A stretch of 19,398 bases of DNA from JBFGCM01 sp041581135. GTDB taxonomy: Bacteria > Actinomycetota > Acidimicrobiia > Spongiisociales > UBA5794. Position numbers and translations under genes: made by a program. Each line of letters opens with the position of its first letter. The first letter of the stretch is position 1. The notes under the pieces were generated by a model. That model was not told the DNA's origin. It ran no database searches and worked only from the letters and a program-made list of their open reading frames with translations. Below are positions 1-9,000 of the stretch, piece by piece. The stretch covers positions 1 to 19,398 of the forward strand of contig JBFGCM010000075.1 in NCBI GenBank assembly GCA_041581135.1, written 5' to 3'.

Positions 1-639
1 GAACCCGCCGGGTAGACGGTCCTCATCGTCCTCGTCACCACCGGCCTGGGCGGCGCAGTCGTCGGCGGCGTTCGTGCCCGAATGGAATCGGAGGACGGCC
101 GGCGCCGGCGCACTGGCGTCCGGTGGAATCGGGCCTGTGTAGAGGTTGGCACCCTCGTTGGTCTCGCGCCGCCACTCGCAGTCGGAGATGATGAGCGGCG
201 CCCCGTTGGCCACCGAGCCCAGGCTGCCCCACACTGCCGTGGCCCGCGCCTCGACGGTGGTTCCGGCGTAGCCGAAGATCTGGGCGAAGAAGGGCCGGAA
301 GATGGTGCCGCCTCCGGTGTCGGTGCTCACCACCACTTCGACCGACTGTGCGGTGGTGTCCAGGGTCACGCTGTCGACGGCGGCGGCGCCGTCGTGAGCG
401 TTCGCATCCGCGTAGATGTCCGCCGTGACCGTCGCCGTGGACGTATCGCAAGTGAGCCCGCGGGCGCAGTCTTCGGCGATGGCGATGGCGCCGGCATCGG
501 CACCGTTCTGGAGCTCCCGGCGCTCCTGCTGCAGCGCGGCGGCGTCGACGGCAAAGGCGATCATGCCGATCATCGCCACCATCACCAACGCAACGAAGAC
601 GATGGAGAACCCCGACTCCTCCTGGTTCACCCGCCGCAT
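1..639 (-). CDS. TadG-like Flp pilus assembly protein (3' end outside window)
   Basis: The minus-strand frame is open from an ATG at 639 to the window edge (213 codons, no stop), so the C terminus is missing. The N terminus reads MRRVNQEESGFSIVFVALV, then a hydrophobic segment (about residues 11-33), then VDAAALQQERRELQNGADAGA. That is the characteristic start of TadG/TadE-like pilus proteins (PF13400 type): one membrane anchor followed by a D-x-(A/G)-(x)n-QxRRxLQNAADAAA-like stretch. The rest is a Thr/Val/Asp-rich extracytoplasmic region with an acidic patch near residues 201-208 (GDEDDEDR). The ATG lies inside the end of the upstream TadE-like gene (stop at 627-629), a 13-base overlap that implies translational coupling. 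The family contributes minor pseudopilins or anchors to the Tad/Flp secretion-pilus system. The product is expected in the cytoplasmic membrane with its C-terminal part outside. The family call is firm; the exact role is inferred. Confidence 0.8.
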   Translation of the reverse strand, partial: MRRVNQEESGFSIVFVALVMVAMIGMIAFAVDAAALQQERRELQNGADAGAIAIAEDCARGLTCDTSTATVTADIYADANAHDGAAAVDSVTLDTTAQSVEVVVSTDTGGGTIFRPFFAQIFGYAGTTVEARATAVWGSLGSVANGAPLIISDCEWRRETNEGANLYTGPIPPDASAPAPAVLRFHSGTNAADDCAAQAGGDEDDEDRLPGGF

Positions 640-1016
640 CGCATCACTCCGGTCTCGGTCAATGTGACGGCTCGCGACCCGAGCACCGGCATCTCGTAGC
701 TGAAGGGGTACTGGATCGTCAGCTGCACCGGGTCACCCGGGACACACGCCGTGGTGGTGATCACCATCTGGTCCGGGTCGAGCGATGTCGCCGCGGCCTT
801 GGCCACTGCTTCGGCCGCTATCGGGTCACCCGTGATCGCCAGCTCACGGACTCCCTCCCGGGCGGCGTGGGTGAGGGTCGTCTTGGCGTTGTACGCACGG
901 GAGAACGCCACGATGCCGAACACCACCAGCAGCAGGATCGGCAGGATGATGGCGGCTTCGACGAGCGCGGCACCCCGCTCTGATCCGTCCACTCGATGAC
1001 GAGACCTGCGCCTCAT
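627..1016 (-). CDS. TadE-family pseudopilin-like membrane protein
   Basis: The product is 129 residues, a usual length for TadE-like proteins (PF07811). Residues 13-42 read ERGAALVE followed by a hydrophobic helix ending in FSRAYN, with AAREGVRELA downstream. The G15 / E20 arrangement (Gly, then Glu at +5 of the predicted mature form) is the class III prepilin-peptidase site seen in TadE/TadF pseudopilins. The start is an ATG at 1016 with a strong Shine-Dalgarno (GGGAGGG at 1022-1028, spacing 5). The gene lies 54 bases after the response regulator stop, on the same strand, and overlaps the TadG-like gene by 13 bases, so the three are probably cotranscribed. It should act in the membrane as a minor pilin or in pilus assembly. 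No other tad genes (ATPase, TadB/C) are in view, so the pilus assignment rests on this pair. Confidence 0.85.
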   Translation of the reverse strand: MRRRSRHRVDGSERGAALVEAAIILPILLLVVFGIVAFSRAYNAKTTLTHAAREGVRELAITGDPIAAEAVAKAAATSLDPDQMVITTTACVPGDPVQLTIQYPFSYEMPVLGSRAVTLTETGVMRCGG

Positions 1017-1070
1017 CGAAACCCTCCCTTTTCCCGCTAGGGGATGCCCGACCCCATGGTGACCAATGAC

Positions 1071-1751
1071 CTACTTCAGGTCATCATCAGAATTGATGAT
1101 CTCCGGCCAGCCGGAGTCTCGGGCCAGCGCAACCGCCTCGAGCTGCGAATTGACGCCGAGCTTCACCAGCACCGACTGGATGTGGCTCCGCACCGTCGGC
1201 AGCGATACCACCCAGTCATCGGCGGTGCGTGCCGCGCTGCGGCCGGCGTACATCGCATCCAACGCCTCACGCTCCCGCGGGGTGAGCTGGGCGAAGCGGG
1301 ACCGGACTCGGTGCCTGCGATCTCGATACGCTCGGAGTTCCTGGCGGAGGGCATGCCGCTTGTCGCCGCCCATGACGTCGTGGCCGGCCACGGCCAGCTC
1401 GATGGCAGCGATCACATCGGTGGGGCTCTGCCGTTTCACGAGCACACCGACGGCGCCGGCCTCCAGATAGCGGGCGTGCTCGACGGGATCGTCGGAGGCC
1501 GTCAACCCGATGACCTTGGCGCCCGCCTCCACCGCCGGGCCGAGGTAGCGGAGTCCGCAACCGAGGTGGGGTCCGAGGTCGAAGTCGAGCAGCATCACGT
1601 CTGGCCGGAAGGCACAGAGGGACGACACCACCAGCTCGGGCTCGTGATCGGCGCACGCCTCGGCGACATAGCCGGCGGCCTCGAGCATGGAGACGAGCAG
1701 CCGTGCTACCAATACGTCATCATCGAGCACGAGGACGCGCCACGTCCGCAT
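1071..1751 (-). CDS. LuxR/NarL-type two-component response regulator
   Basis: The product is 226 residues from the ATG at 1751. The receiver domain (about 4-122) has the acidic pair within D10-D12, the phospho-acceptor D56 (VMLLDFDLG), T84 (IGLTAS) and K106 (VLVKR). The C-terminal GerE/LuxR helix-turn-helix (about 156-212) starts LTPREREALDAM and contains SLPTVRSHIQSVLVKLGVNSQLEAVALA. An earlier in-frame start at 1802 is rejected because it falls inside the predicted -10 element. The 1751 start begins directly at the receiver fold and has AGGA motifs upstream. The protein is a DNA-binding transcription factor controlled by phosphorylation. No histidine kinase is adjacent (the nearest two are more than 4 kb away). 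The TadE/TadG-like genes follow on the same strand, so control of surface appendage genes or autoregulation is plausible but inferred. Confidence 0.9.
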   Translation of the reverse strand: MRTWRVLVLDDDVLVARLLVSMLEAAGYVAEACADHEPELVVSSLCAFRPDVMLLDFDLGPHLGCGLRYLGPAVEAGAKVIGLTASDDPVEHARYLEAGAVGVLVKRQSPTDVIAAIELAVAGHDVMGGDKRHALRQELRAYRDRRHRVRSRFAQLTPREREALDAMYAGRSAARTADDWVVSLPTVRSHIQSVLVKLGVNSQLEAVALARDSGWPEIINSDDDLK

Positions 1752-1804
1752 CGATCCTGTCCTACCTCGCGGTGCGGACCCCCTCCGCACTACTACCGCC
1801 ACTT

Positions 1805-1833
1805 ATTGTGTTGTTTCAACCACTGTAAGTCAA
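1805..1833 (-). promoter_or_regulatory. Sigma-70-like promoter of the response regulator unit
   Basis: On the minus strand, TTGACT (1833-1828, 5/6 to the -35 consensus) is followed after exactly 17 bases by CACAAT (1810-1805, 4/6 to TATAAT). The predicted transcription start is near 1798, giving a leader of about 47 bases before the ATG at 1751. The region is noticeably AT-richer than its surroundings. It probably drives the regulator and, by read-through, the TadE/TadG-like genes. Confidence 0.5.
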
Positions 1834-1912
1834 TAGCCTCCGGCGGGGTCATTGGACCCTCGCCCTCGCTCGACCGCCCCTCGACGATGGAGCCATGGAG
1901 CCGTGCGCGGCG

Positions 1913-3340
1913 ATGAAGTGCCTGTTCTTGGCGTTGCTGCTGGGGGCGGTTGCAGCATGTGGTGATGCCGAGCCCGGGGCGATGACCCCTGCCCCACCGA
2001 CCGCCCGGCTCGCCCTGGTCGGAGACCTGATGATCGGTCGAGGCGTGACGCCACACCTCGAGGCCGATGCGGGTGCCGTGTTCGCCGGGGTGCGTCACCT
2101 CGTGTCCGCCGCCGACATCGCCGCCGGCAACCTCGAGTCCCCGCTCACCACCCGTCCCCACGTGGCAGACAGCCCCAACGCACTTGCCGCCCATCCGTCG
2201 CGGACGTACGACTTGGCGGCCGCCGGTTTCGATGTGCTCGGCGTCGCCAACAACCACGCTCTGGACAGCGGCGAGGGAGGGCTCGCCGACACGACGGCCG
2301 CGCTCGACGGAGCCGGTCTCCTCGCTGTCGGGACGACCACCGACCCCCTCGTGACCACGACCGCGGACGGCGTCACCGTCGCCTGGCTGGCGTTCGACGC
2401 GACGGGCACCAACCCCCGACCCGGCCCGCCGGCCACCTGGGAGGACGCCGCCGCACCGGCGCTCATCGCCAAGGCGGCATCCGACGCCGACGTCGTGATC
2501 GTCGGCGTGCACGGAGGGGTCGAGTACGACCCTCGGCCCAACCGGCAGATGCAAGATCTCGCAAGGCTGGCCGTGGACGCCGGGGCGGACGTGGTGTGGG
2601 GCCATGGGGCGCACGTGGTCCAACCCATCACCACAGCGCCCGCCCCCGACGGGCGCACTGCGGTCGTGGCCACCTCGCTCGGCAACTTCCTCTTCGACCA
2701 GTCCGGGGCGGATCGAACCACCGGCCTCCTGCTCGAGGTGCTCGTCGACTCCGGCGGTGTGGTCGCCCATCGCGCCGCCGTGGTGTCGCACCGCGACCGG
2801 GTGCTCCGCTTCGAGGGCTGGGACGAGCCGGGAGCGACTGCCGTGCTCTGGTCGGGCGGATGGTGGACGGCCACCCGTGGCCTCCAGGCAGCAGCAACGG
2901 ACGCGGCCGGCGCCGACGGGTTCCCGCATGGCGATGTGACGGTCGTGGCACGTGGTGACGCCACCGGCGACGGTGAGGAGGACGTCGTCGTGTCCTTTCG
3001 CCGCCCGTATCGCCCGACCCCGTTGTCGGAGCTGCGACCCGACATCCAGTGGCAGGATCCCTTGGGTCGCTCCGCCCACGTCGGCGTGTATTCGACCGAT
3101 TTCGACGAGGTATGGGTGGCCGGAGCAGTAGTGCGACCCGTCGCCGATCTGTCGCTGTGCGACACCGGCCTCGCCGTGGCCTACTCCACACTCGACCGAC
3201 CGGAGCCGATCGCGGTCGGCGCCTGGACATGGAACGGCTTCGGGTTCGACACGGCGGCCGACCTGGAGTGGCCAGGGGCCACGGGCTGTACCGACCTCGA
3301 CGGCGACGGTCGTACCGAGCCCTTCGTGAGCCGCCGTTGA
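1913..3340 (+). CDS. CapA-family metallophosphatase-like lipoprotein with C-terminal calcium-loop repeats
   Basis: The product is 475 residues from ATG 1913. This start gives a compact lipoprotein signal (MKCLFLALLLGAVAAC, lipidated Cys16). An ATG at 1895 adds only six residues (MEPCAA) and worsens the signal. Residues 32-290 match the CapA / poly-gamma-glutamate synthesis domain (PF09587): LVGDLMIGRG (D38), GNLESPLT (N73, E75), GVANNHALDSGEGGL (N114, H115), VGVHGG (H200), WGHGAHVVQPI (H231, H234) and SLGNFLFDQ (N258). These residues mark the metal-dependent phosphoesterase-like fold. After residue 340 come two Ca2+-loop-like motifs, D349-ATGDGEED-357 and D461-LDGDGRTE-469, typical of FG-GAP/VCBS-type repeats. 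The protein is probably anchored to the outer face of the membrane. Family members act on cell-surface polymers in some bacteria; the substrate here is unknown. It is followed 95 bases later by another lipoprotein gene. Confidence 0.85.
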   Translation: MKCLFLALLLGAVAACGDAEPGAMTPAPPTARLALVGDLMIGRGVTPHLEADAGAVFAGVRHLVSAADIAAGNLESPLTTRPHVADSPNALAAHPSRTYDLAAAGFDVLGVANNHALDSGEGGLADTTAALDGAGLLAVGTTTDPLVTTTADGVTVAWLAFDATGTNPRPGPPATWEDAAAPALIAKAASDADVVIVGVHGGVEYDPRPNRQMQDLARLAVDAGADVVWGHGAHVVQPITTAPAPDGRTAVVATSLGNFLFDQSGADRTTGLLLEVLVDSGGVVAHRAAVVSHRDRVLRFEGWDEPGATAVLWSGGWWTATRGLQAAATDAAGADGFPHGDVTVVARGDATGDGEEDVVVSFRRPYRPTPLSELRPDIQWQDPLGRSAHVGVYSTDFDEVWVAGAVVRPVADLSLCDTGLAVAYSTLDRPEPIAVGAWTWNGFGFDTAADLEWPGATGCTDLDGDGRTEPFVSRR

Positions 3341-3435
3341 GAGACCCCACCGTCACTGCCGTTTGGCCCTGACCGGACATCTGGCGCCTTCATACGTTGA
3401 GGTTGTAGGACTCTCAGTAACGAAGGTGGGCCATC

Positions 3436-5946
3436 ATGAAGCGCCTCGTCGCACTACTGGCGCTGTTCGCCCTCATCGCCGCGGCTTGCACGGCAGACGA
3501 CGACACCGCCACACCCAGCACCTCGGTCACGACGTCGACCGTGGTCGCCACGACCACGGTCCCGTCGCCGGCAACGACCACCACGACGCCGCCGGTTGGG
3601 GTACTGGCGTTGAGCCCGTTTGGCACGATAGATGACGTGCCGTTCCTCGATGGCGCGCCGGCGTACGCCGGACCGCCTACACCGACCTCTCTGGCAGGGG
3701 TGTCGATCGCTCCGTGGGTCGCCGATGCGCTGGCGGCAGCCGGTGCCGAGCAAACGCTCGCCGCCAACGGATTCGTCGTCGTGCCCAGCACCTACCACCA
3801 GTTCTTCCACGTGTACGAAGGCGCCGAGTATCTCGGGCACCCCGTGTTCGTCACCACCGACGCCGCCTACCACGTGTGGCATCTCGCCTTCGACAAGATT
3901 TTGCGCGAGACCGAGCAGCAGACGCTGCTGCCCATCCTCGAAGAGCTCGTGGCCGAACTCGTCACCCGGGCGCGAGCCCAAGAAGCCGAGCTGGCGGGAT
4001 CGCCACTCGCCGACGACGCGGCGCGCGTGCGCCAGTACTTCGAGGCGATCGCGGTGGCACTCGAACTGGACGTCGGGCCCGTCGGGCCGCTGGCCGCAGA
4101 AGAGGCCACCTTCATCAGCAACTACTCCGAGCGCACGGACTCGCCGACCATCGGCACCGGTGATTGCGAGAAGAGCGGTTTCCTCACGCACTGCGTCGAC
4201 TACACGCTGTACCGGCCCCGAGGGCACTACACGCGCAACGCCGACCTCGAGCGGTACTTCCGGGCCATGTCGGCCCTCGGCAACACGGCTTTCCTGCTCA
4301 ACGACGACATGCTGCGGCGGGGAGTGTTGGCAACCCGGGTGCTGCTGTCCGATGCGCAGCTGACCCAGATGTGGCAGCGGATCTACGAACCGACCGCGTT
4401 CATCGTCGGCGCTGCAGACGACTACACCCCCTTCGAGCTGGCCAACGCAGTGGATGCCACGATCGGGTGGGACGACCTGGAGCGAATCACCGACCCGGCC
4501 GTCACCGAGGCGTTAGCGGTCCAGCTGCTCGAGACCCGGCCGGTGCTGATCAACCCCGAGGCGTCATCGATGCGCCTGATGGGCGTCCGGCTGGTCATCG
4601 ACTCGTACATCCTGGACCAGCTGGTGCGGCCCAACGTGCAACCGCGGGAGTGGGCGTCGCCACTCGACATCGCGGCCGCGTTCGGCTCGGAGTGGGCCTA
4701 CGACGTCGTCCGGGAGCTGGGCGAAGCCGACTATCCAGACTACGACTCACAGCTGGCCGCGATGCGACAGCTCGTGGCGGCGCGAACCATCACCGACTGG
4801 GGGAAGACGGTCTACGACGGCTGGCTGTGGGCACTCGCCCCGATGTGGGCCGAGCACGGCACCGCCTACCCCGACTTCATGCAGACGGACACCTGGGCGG
4901 CCAAGGCACACCAGACCGGGTTCGGCTCGTACACCGAGCTGAAGCACGACACGATCCTCTACAGCAAGCAGGCCGTGGCACAGGGCGGAGGCGACGAGCC
5001 ACCATCTCGGCCACGCCATTGGGTGGAGCCCGAGCCCGTGGTCTATGGCCGGCTGGCCGCACTGAGCGCCCTCATGGCCGACGGGCTGGCGTCTCGAGAC
5101 CTGCTCCCCGAGGAGTACGCCGAACTGCTCGCCGACCTGGTGGAGTTCTACGAGCGGCTCGAATCCATCGCTCGTGACGAACTCGCCGGCACACCGCTCT
5201 CGGCCGACGACAGCGACTTCCTCACGTGGATCGGCGGCGAGCTGGAGACCTTGTGGCTCCGCACCAGCGACGTCGACCAGGATTTCGACACAGGACCGGA
5301 TTCCAGGGCCGCGCTCGTCGCCGACATCTTCACGTCTGCCCTCGGCTTCCTCGAGCTGGGCACGGGCCACATCGACCAGATCTTCGTGATCGTCCCCGAT
5401 GACGCCGGCGGTTGGCAGGTTGCGGTCGGAGGTGTGTACTCGTACTACGAGTTCTACAAGAGCGAGGGCGACCGTCTCACCGATGAAGAGTGGCGGGCGA
5501 TGCTCGACGCCGGCCAAGCCCCCGAACGCCCCGGTTGGCAATCCGCCATGCTCGCCGGGGAGGTGCCGAGCGGGAGTACCGAGACCGCGGGGGTGGGGCC
5601 GGGGGCGCTGTGCCGCGATCTGGCCGCCGCCGGCTACCGCTACGCCGGCGCAGTCGGCTATTGGCTTCGTGAAGGCCGGCCAGAGCGGATGGACGCCGAT
5701 GGCAATGGCATACCGTGTGAGACCGTGTACGACACCGAGGAGTTCTTCGCCCCGGTGTTGAACGTCGAATCCGGCCTGCTGTGCCGGGACCTGCGCGACG
5801 ACGACAAGGTCGACACGTACACCGGGGCGGTGGCGTACTGGCTGGCCGAAGGTATGCCGTCACGCATGGACGCGGACGGCAACGGTGTCCCCTGTGAAAC
5901 GGTGTGGCCTGCCGCGGACGTCGCCCGCTTCTTGGACTCGAGCTGA
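3436..5946 (+). CDS. DUF3160 lipoprotein with two C-terminal excalibur calcium-binding domains
   Basis: The product is 836 residues. Shine-Dalgarno AAGGTGGG (3423-3430) is 5 bases before the ATG. The N terminus MKRLVALLALFALIAAAC is a lipoprotein signal with Cys18 as the lipidated residue. It is followed by a Thr/Ser/Pro-rich linker to about residue 54. The body (about 80-700) has features of DUF3160 proteins, for example PSTYHQFFHVYEG, FVTTDAAYHVWH, LASRD-type helical stretches and VVPDDAGGWQVAVGGVYSYYEF near the end. The function of this family is not established. Residues 723-779 and 780-836 are two consecutive excalibur-type modules, each with an LCRDL start and an RMDADGNG(I/V)PCETV motif in which Asp residues and a Cys pair (with the LC cysteine) fit the DxDxDGxxCE calcium-binding consensus. 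The protein should be lipid-anchored outside the membrane. The domain calls are fairly firm; no biochemical role can be given. Confidence 0.85.
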   Translation: MKRLVALLALFALIAAACTADDDTATPSTSVTTSTVVATTTVPSPATTTTTPPVGVLALSPFGTIDDVPFLDGAPAYAGPPTPTSLAGVSIAPWVADALAAAGAEQTLAANGFVVVPSTYHQFFHVYEGAEYLGHPVFVTTDAAYHVWHLAFDKILRETEQQTLLPILEELVAELVTRARAQEAELAGSPLADDAARVRQYFEAIAVALELDVGPVGPLAAEEATFISNYSERTDSPTIGTGDCEKSGFLTHCVDYTLYRPRGHYTRNADLERYFRAMSALGNTAFLLNDDMLRRGVLATRVLLSDAQLTQMWQRIYEPTAFIVGAADDYTPFELANAVDATIGWDDLERITDPAVTEALAVQLLETRPVLINPEASSMRLMGVRLVIDSYILDQLVRPNVQPREWASPLDIAAAFGSEWAYDVVRELGEADYPDYDSQLAAMRQLVAARTITDWGKTVYDGWLWALAPMWAEHGTAYPDFMQTDTWAAKAHQTGFGSYTELKHDTILYSKQAVAQGGGDEPPSRPRHWVEPEPVVYGRLAALSALMADGLASRDLLPEEYAELLADLVEFYERLESIARDELAGTPLSADDSDFLTWIGGELETLWLRTSDVDQDFDTGPDSRAALVADIFTSALGFLELGTGHIDQIFVIVPDDAGGWQVAVGGVYSYYEFYKSEGDRLTDEEWRAMLDAGQAPERPGWQSAMLAGEVPSGSTETAGVGPGALCRDLAAAGYRYAGAVGYWLREGRPERMDADGNGIPCETVYDTEEFFAPVLNVESGLLCRDLRDDDKVDTYTGAVAYWLAEGMPSRMDADGNGVPCETVWPAADVARFLDSS
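5602..5943 (+). repeat. Tandem duplication of a 57-codon excalibur module
   Basis: Two in-phase 171-base units (5602-5772 and 5773-5943) encode related modules of 57 residues each at the end of the DUF3160 lipoprotein. The strongest conservation is the RMDADGNG-PCETV segment and the GAV-YWL-EG-P segment. The two units differ at many synonymous positions, so the duplication is not recent. Confidence 0.7.
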
Positions 5947-5986
5947 GGAGGACGACCGTCCACCGACGCTACGCCAACCGGTGATG

Positions 5987-6004
5987 CGGCCCACGTTCGT
6001 GGCC
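5987..6004. terminator. Candidate bidirectional hairpin between convergent genes
   Basis: The 74-base space between the convergent DUF3160 gene and the hybrid kinase gene holds GGCCCACG-TT-CGTGGCC (arms of 7 paired bases with one bulged C). There is no T-run on either side, so an intrinsic terminator is possible but not demonstrated. Nothing else recognisable is present in 5947-6020. Confidence 0.3.
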
Positions 6005-6020
6005 GGCGGCTAGGCGCTCC

Positions 6021-9000
6021 TCACACGCCGGCGACCGTGGACCGCTTCGCTTTGTCGGCCACCTCGACCAGTTCTTCGTCCAAGCCGGCAAGCGCTTCGC
6101 GCAACTCGTCGAACAGGTCGGTCAGACCGGAGGCGCCCGCCTTGGCCTCCGCCTCCATCCGGGCCGCCAACTCACGGACTTGACCCGCCCCGATCGCCCC
6201 CGAGCTGCCCTTGAGGGTGTGAGCAGCCTTGGCGACGTCATCCAGATCACCATTGGCCAGACCCGTCTCGATCCGCTCGAGAATCCCGGGAAACTCGTCC
6301 CGGAACAGCTCGGCGATCTCTGCGAGCAACTCGATCGAGCCACCGAACTGGGCGAGGCCGGCCTCGATCCACCGCGACCGCGACTCCGGCTCGGCGGCGG
6401 CCTCGACAGACACCGTGGCTTGGACCCCATACCGGCCGAGATTCTCGACCGTCGCAAACAGCTCTTCTGCGTTGAACGGCTTCGACACATAGGCGTCCAT
6501 GCCGGCATCGAGACAACGCTGGCGATCGCCCTGCATGGCGTGGGCGGTCAATGCCACGATCGGGATATGACCGCCCCGCTTGGCTTCGCGGGCTCGTATC
6601 CGTTGGGTCGCCTGCAGACCGTCGAGCACCGGCATCTGGACGTCCATGAGAACGACGTCGAATTCGCCGGCCCCGAGCACCTCGTAGGCCTCGAGTCCAT
6701 TGCCCGCGATCTCCACCGTGTGTCCCCGCTTCTCGAGCAGCCGCCTGGCAAGCTGACGGTTGGTGGCACTGTCGTCGGCAACGAGGATCCGGAGGCGGGG
6801 GCGGCGCTCTCGCAACCAGTGCTTCGTGATCAACTCGATCGTCTCCGATCCCGCCAGCCGAAGCGCTTCCAGTACATCGCTCGATGACACCGGGCGCGTC
6901 AGATACCCAGCCACCCCGAGGTCGCGGAGCCGTGCACCGTCGCCACGCTGACCGCCGGTCCCCAAGACGACGAGGGGCACGTCGAAGGTGGCGGCGGCGG
7001 CCTCGAACTCGATGACGTCGGGGATGGTGTCGCGAGTGTCGAGCAGCACAACCAACCTGACGGCTCCGGCCTGGTCGAGCGCCTCCAGGGTGGACGCCGC
7101 GATCTCGGCCGACTCACATGCGATCGGTGATATCGACCCCTGGCGGCACATCTCAGTCAGTGCACGGCGCCGCTCGGAGTCCTCGGACACGACGAGAGCC
7201 ACGATGTCTTCGCCGCCGACCTCGAAGGCGTCCCCAACCGGCCCGGAGTCCCCGATGAGGGCGAAACTGGCCTCGAAGGTGAACGTCGTCCCCCTACCTA
7301 CCGTGCTCTCCACGGAGAGTCCGCCGCCCATCGCCACCGCGATCTGGTTGGCAATGGCCAGCCCCAGCCCGGTCCCCCCGTACTGGCGTGTAGAAGAGCC
7401 GTCGACCTGAGCAAACGCCTCGAAGATCGCAGCTTGCTTGTCCTTGGGAATGCCGATACCGGTGTCGGCCACTTCGAAGCGCAGCCGTGTGTCGTCGGCG
7501 GTGGCCTCCACGTGCGACACGGTCAGCTCGATCGAGCCCACATGAGTGAACTTGATGGCGTTGCCGATGAGATTCACCAGCACTTGGCGGAGCCGGCCGG
7601 GATCACCGACGATGCCGTCGGCGACGTCATCGGCGACGTGCATCGCCATGTTCAGTCCCTTCTCGACGGCGATGCTGGAGAGCGTCCGCACGGTGTCTCC
7701 CACCATGTCCCGCAGGCTGAAGGGAATCGTGTCCAGATTGAGATGACCTGCCTCGATCTTGGAGAGGTCGAGGATGTCGTTGATCAGCGTCAGCAGCGAG
7801 TCCGAAGCCTGCCGGATCGTTCCCAGGTACTCGAGCTGCTCGGGCGTCACCTCGGTCCCCAGGGCGAGCTCGGTCATCCCGAGGATCGCGTTCATGGGGG
7901 TGCGGATCTCGTGGCTCATGTTGGCGAGGAATTCGGACTTGGCCTGGTTGGCGACTTCCGCGGCCTGCATGGCCTCCTTCAACTCGAACTCGGTCTGCCT
8001 CCGTGCCGTGACGTCCCGAGATGACATGTGGAGCTCGCGAATCGCACCGGTGCCCTCGTCGAGCACGCCGCGGGCCACCGTCTCCAACCACACCCAGGCG
8101 CCATCGCGTCGCTTCATGCGGTAGGTGAACGTCGACGAGCTGGTCGCCGACACCAGGCCGTCGCGCTGTGCGGCGTAATCGTCCCAGTCGTCGGGGTGGA
8201 CCAGGGCTTGGACGTTGCTGGAGACGAGCTCTTCGGGTTGGTAGCCCAGGATCCAGCGCGCCGCCGGCGAGACGTAGAGCATGGTGCCGTCGGGAGACAG
8301 GCTGGCGATGAGATCGGTCGAGTTCTCGGCAAGGAGGCGGAACCGTTCCTCACTCTCTTCGAGCCGTTGCGCCGCCTCACGACGCTCGGTGACGTCTCGG
8401 GCGTTCACCACCCACATCGGCTCGACACCCTCGTCGGCCAGATTGGTGGCAACCACGTCGAGATAGGCGTGACCGGCGACCCCCTTGACTCGAACGTTCA
8501 CCGGCCCGATCGAGCGACCACCCCCCAGCAGCTTCGGGGCCAACAAGGCCCGCGAGTCGGCGTCGACGTAGGAGATGGCAAACCGGCCCACCATGTCGGC
8601 TGGCGCGTAACCGAGGATGGTGCGCACCGACGGGGAGCAGTAGGTGACCCGACCTCTCCCGTCGGTGGCGATGATGAGGTCCGTCAGATTCTGCACCATG
8701 GCGGAGAACCGGTGCTGGGTCGACACGAGCTCTTCCTGAGCGTGCCGGGCCTGGATCAGCGCGGCGAACGTCGCCATCACCGGCGAGAGCACACCGAAGC
8801 GCAGGCTCGCCTCGTCGACCTCGGAGACGATCCGAACCACGCCGTTGACGGACTCCCCGTGCACCAGCGGCACGTTCATCGCCGCGCCCCGATCGTGATG
8901 GGTCACAGGAAAGCTGACGATGCCGTTCAACCGGCGGGGTTCCGGTGGCTCCTCACCGTTCAGCGAAGCGCCACAGTGCCGGCCGCTGCATCCCGCAGCC

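Noticed and set aside
1067..1083. TGACCT-N5-AGGTCA hairpin over the response regulator stop codon as a terminator
   Set aside because: Only six base pairs, no T-run, and same-strand genes follow closely, so termination there is unlikely.
1793..3079. A 428-codon open frame on the minus strand
   Set aside because: It is antisense to the CapA-family gene, has low-complexity composition and no recognisable domain.
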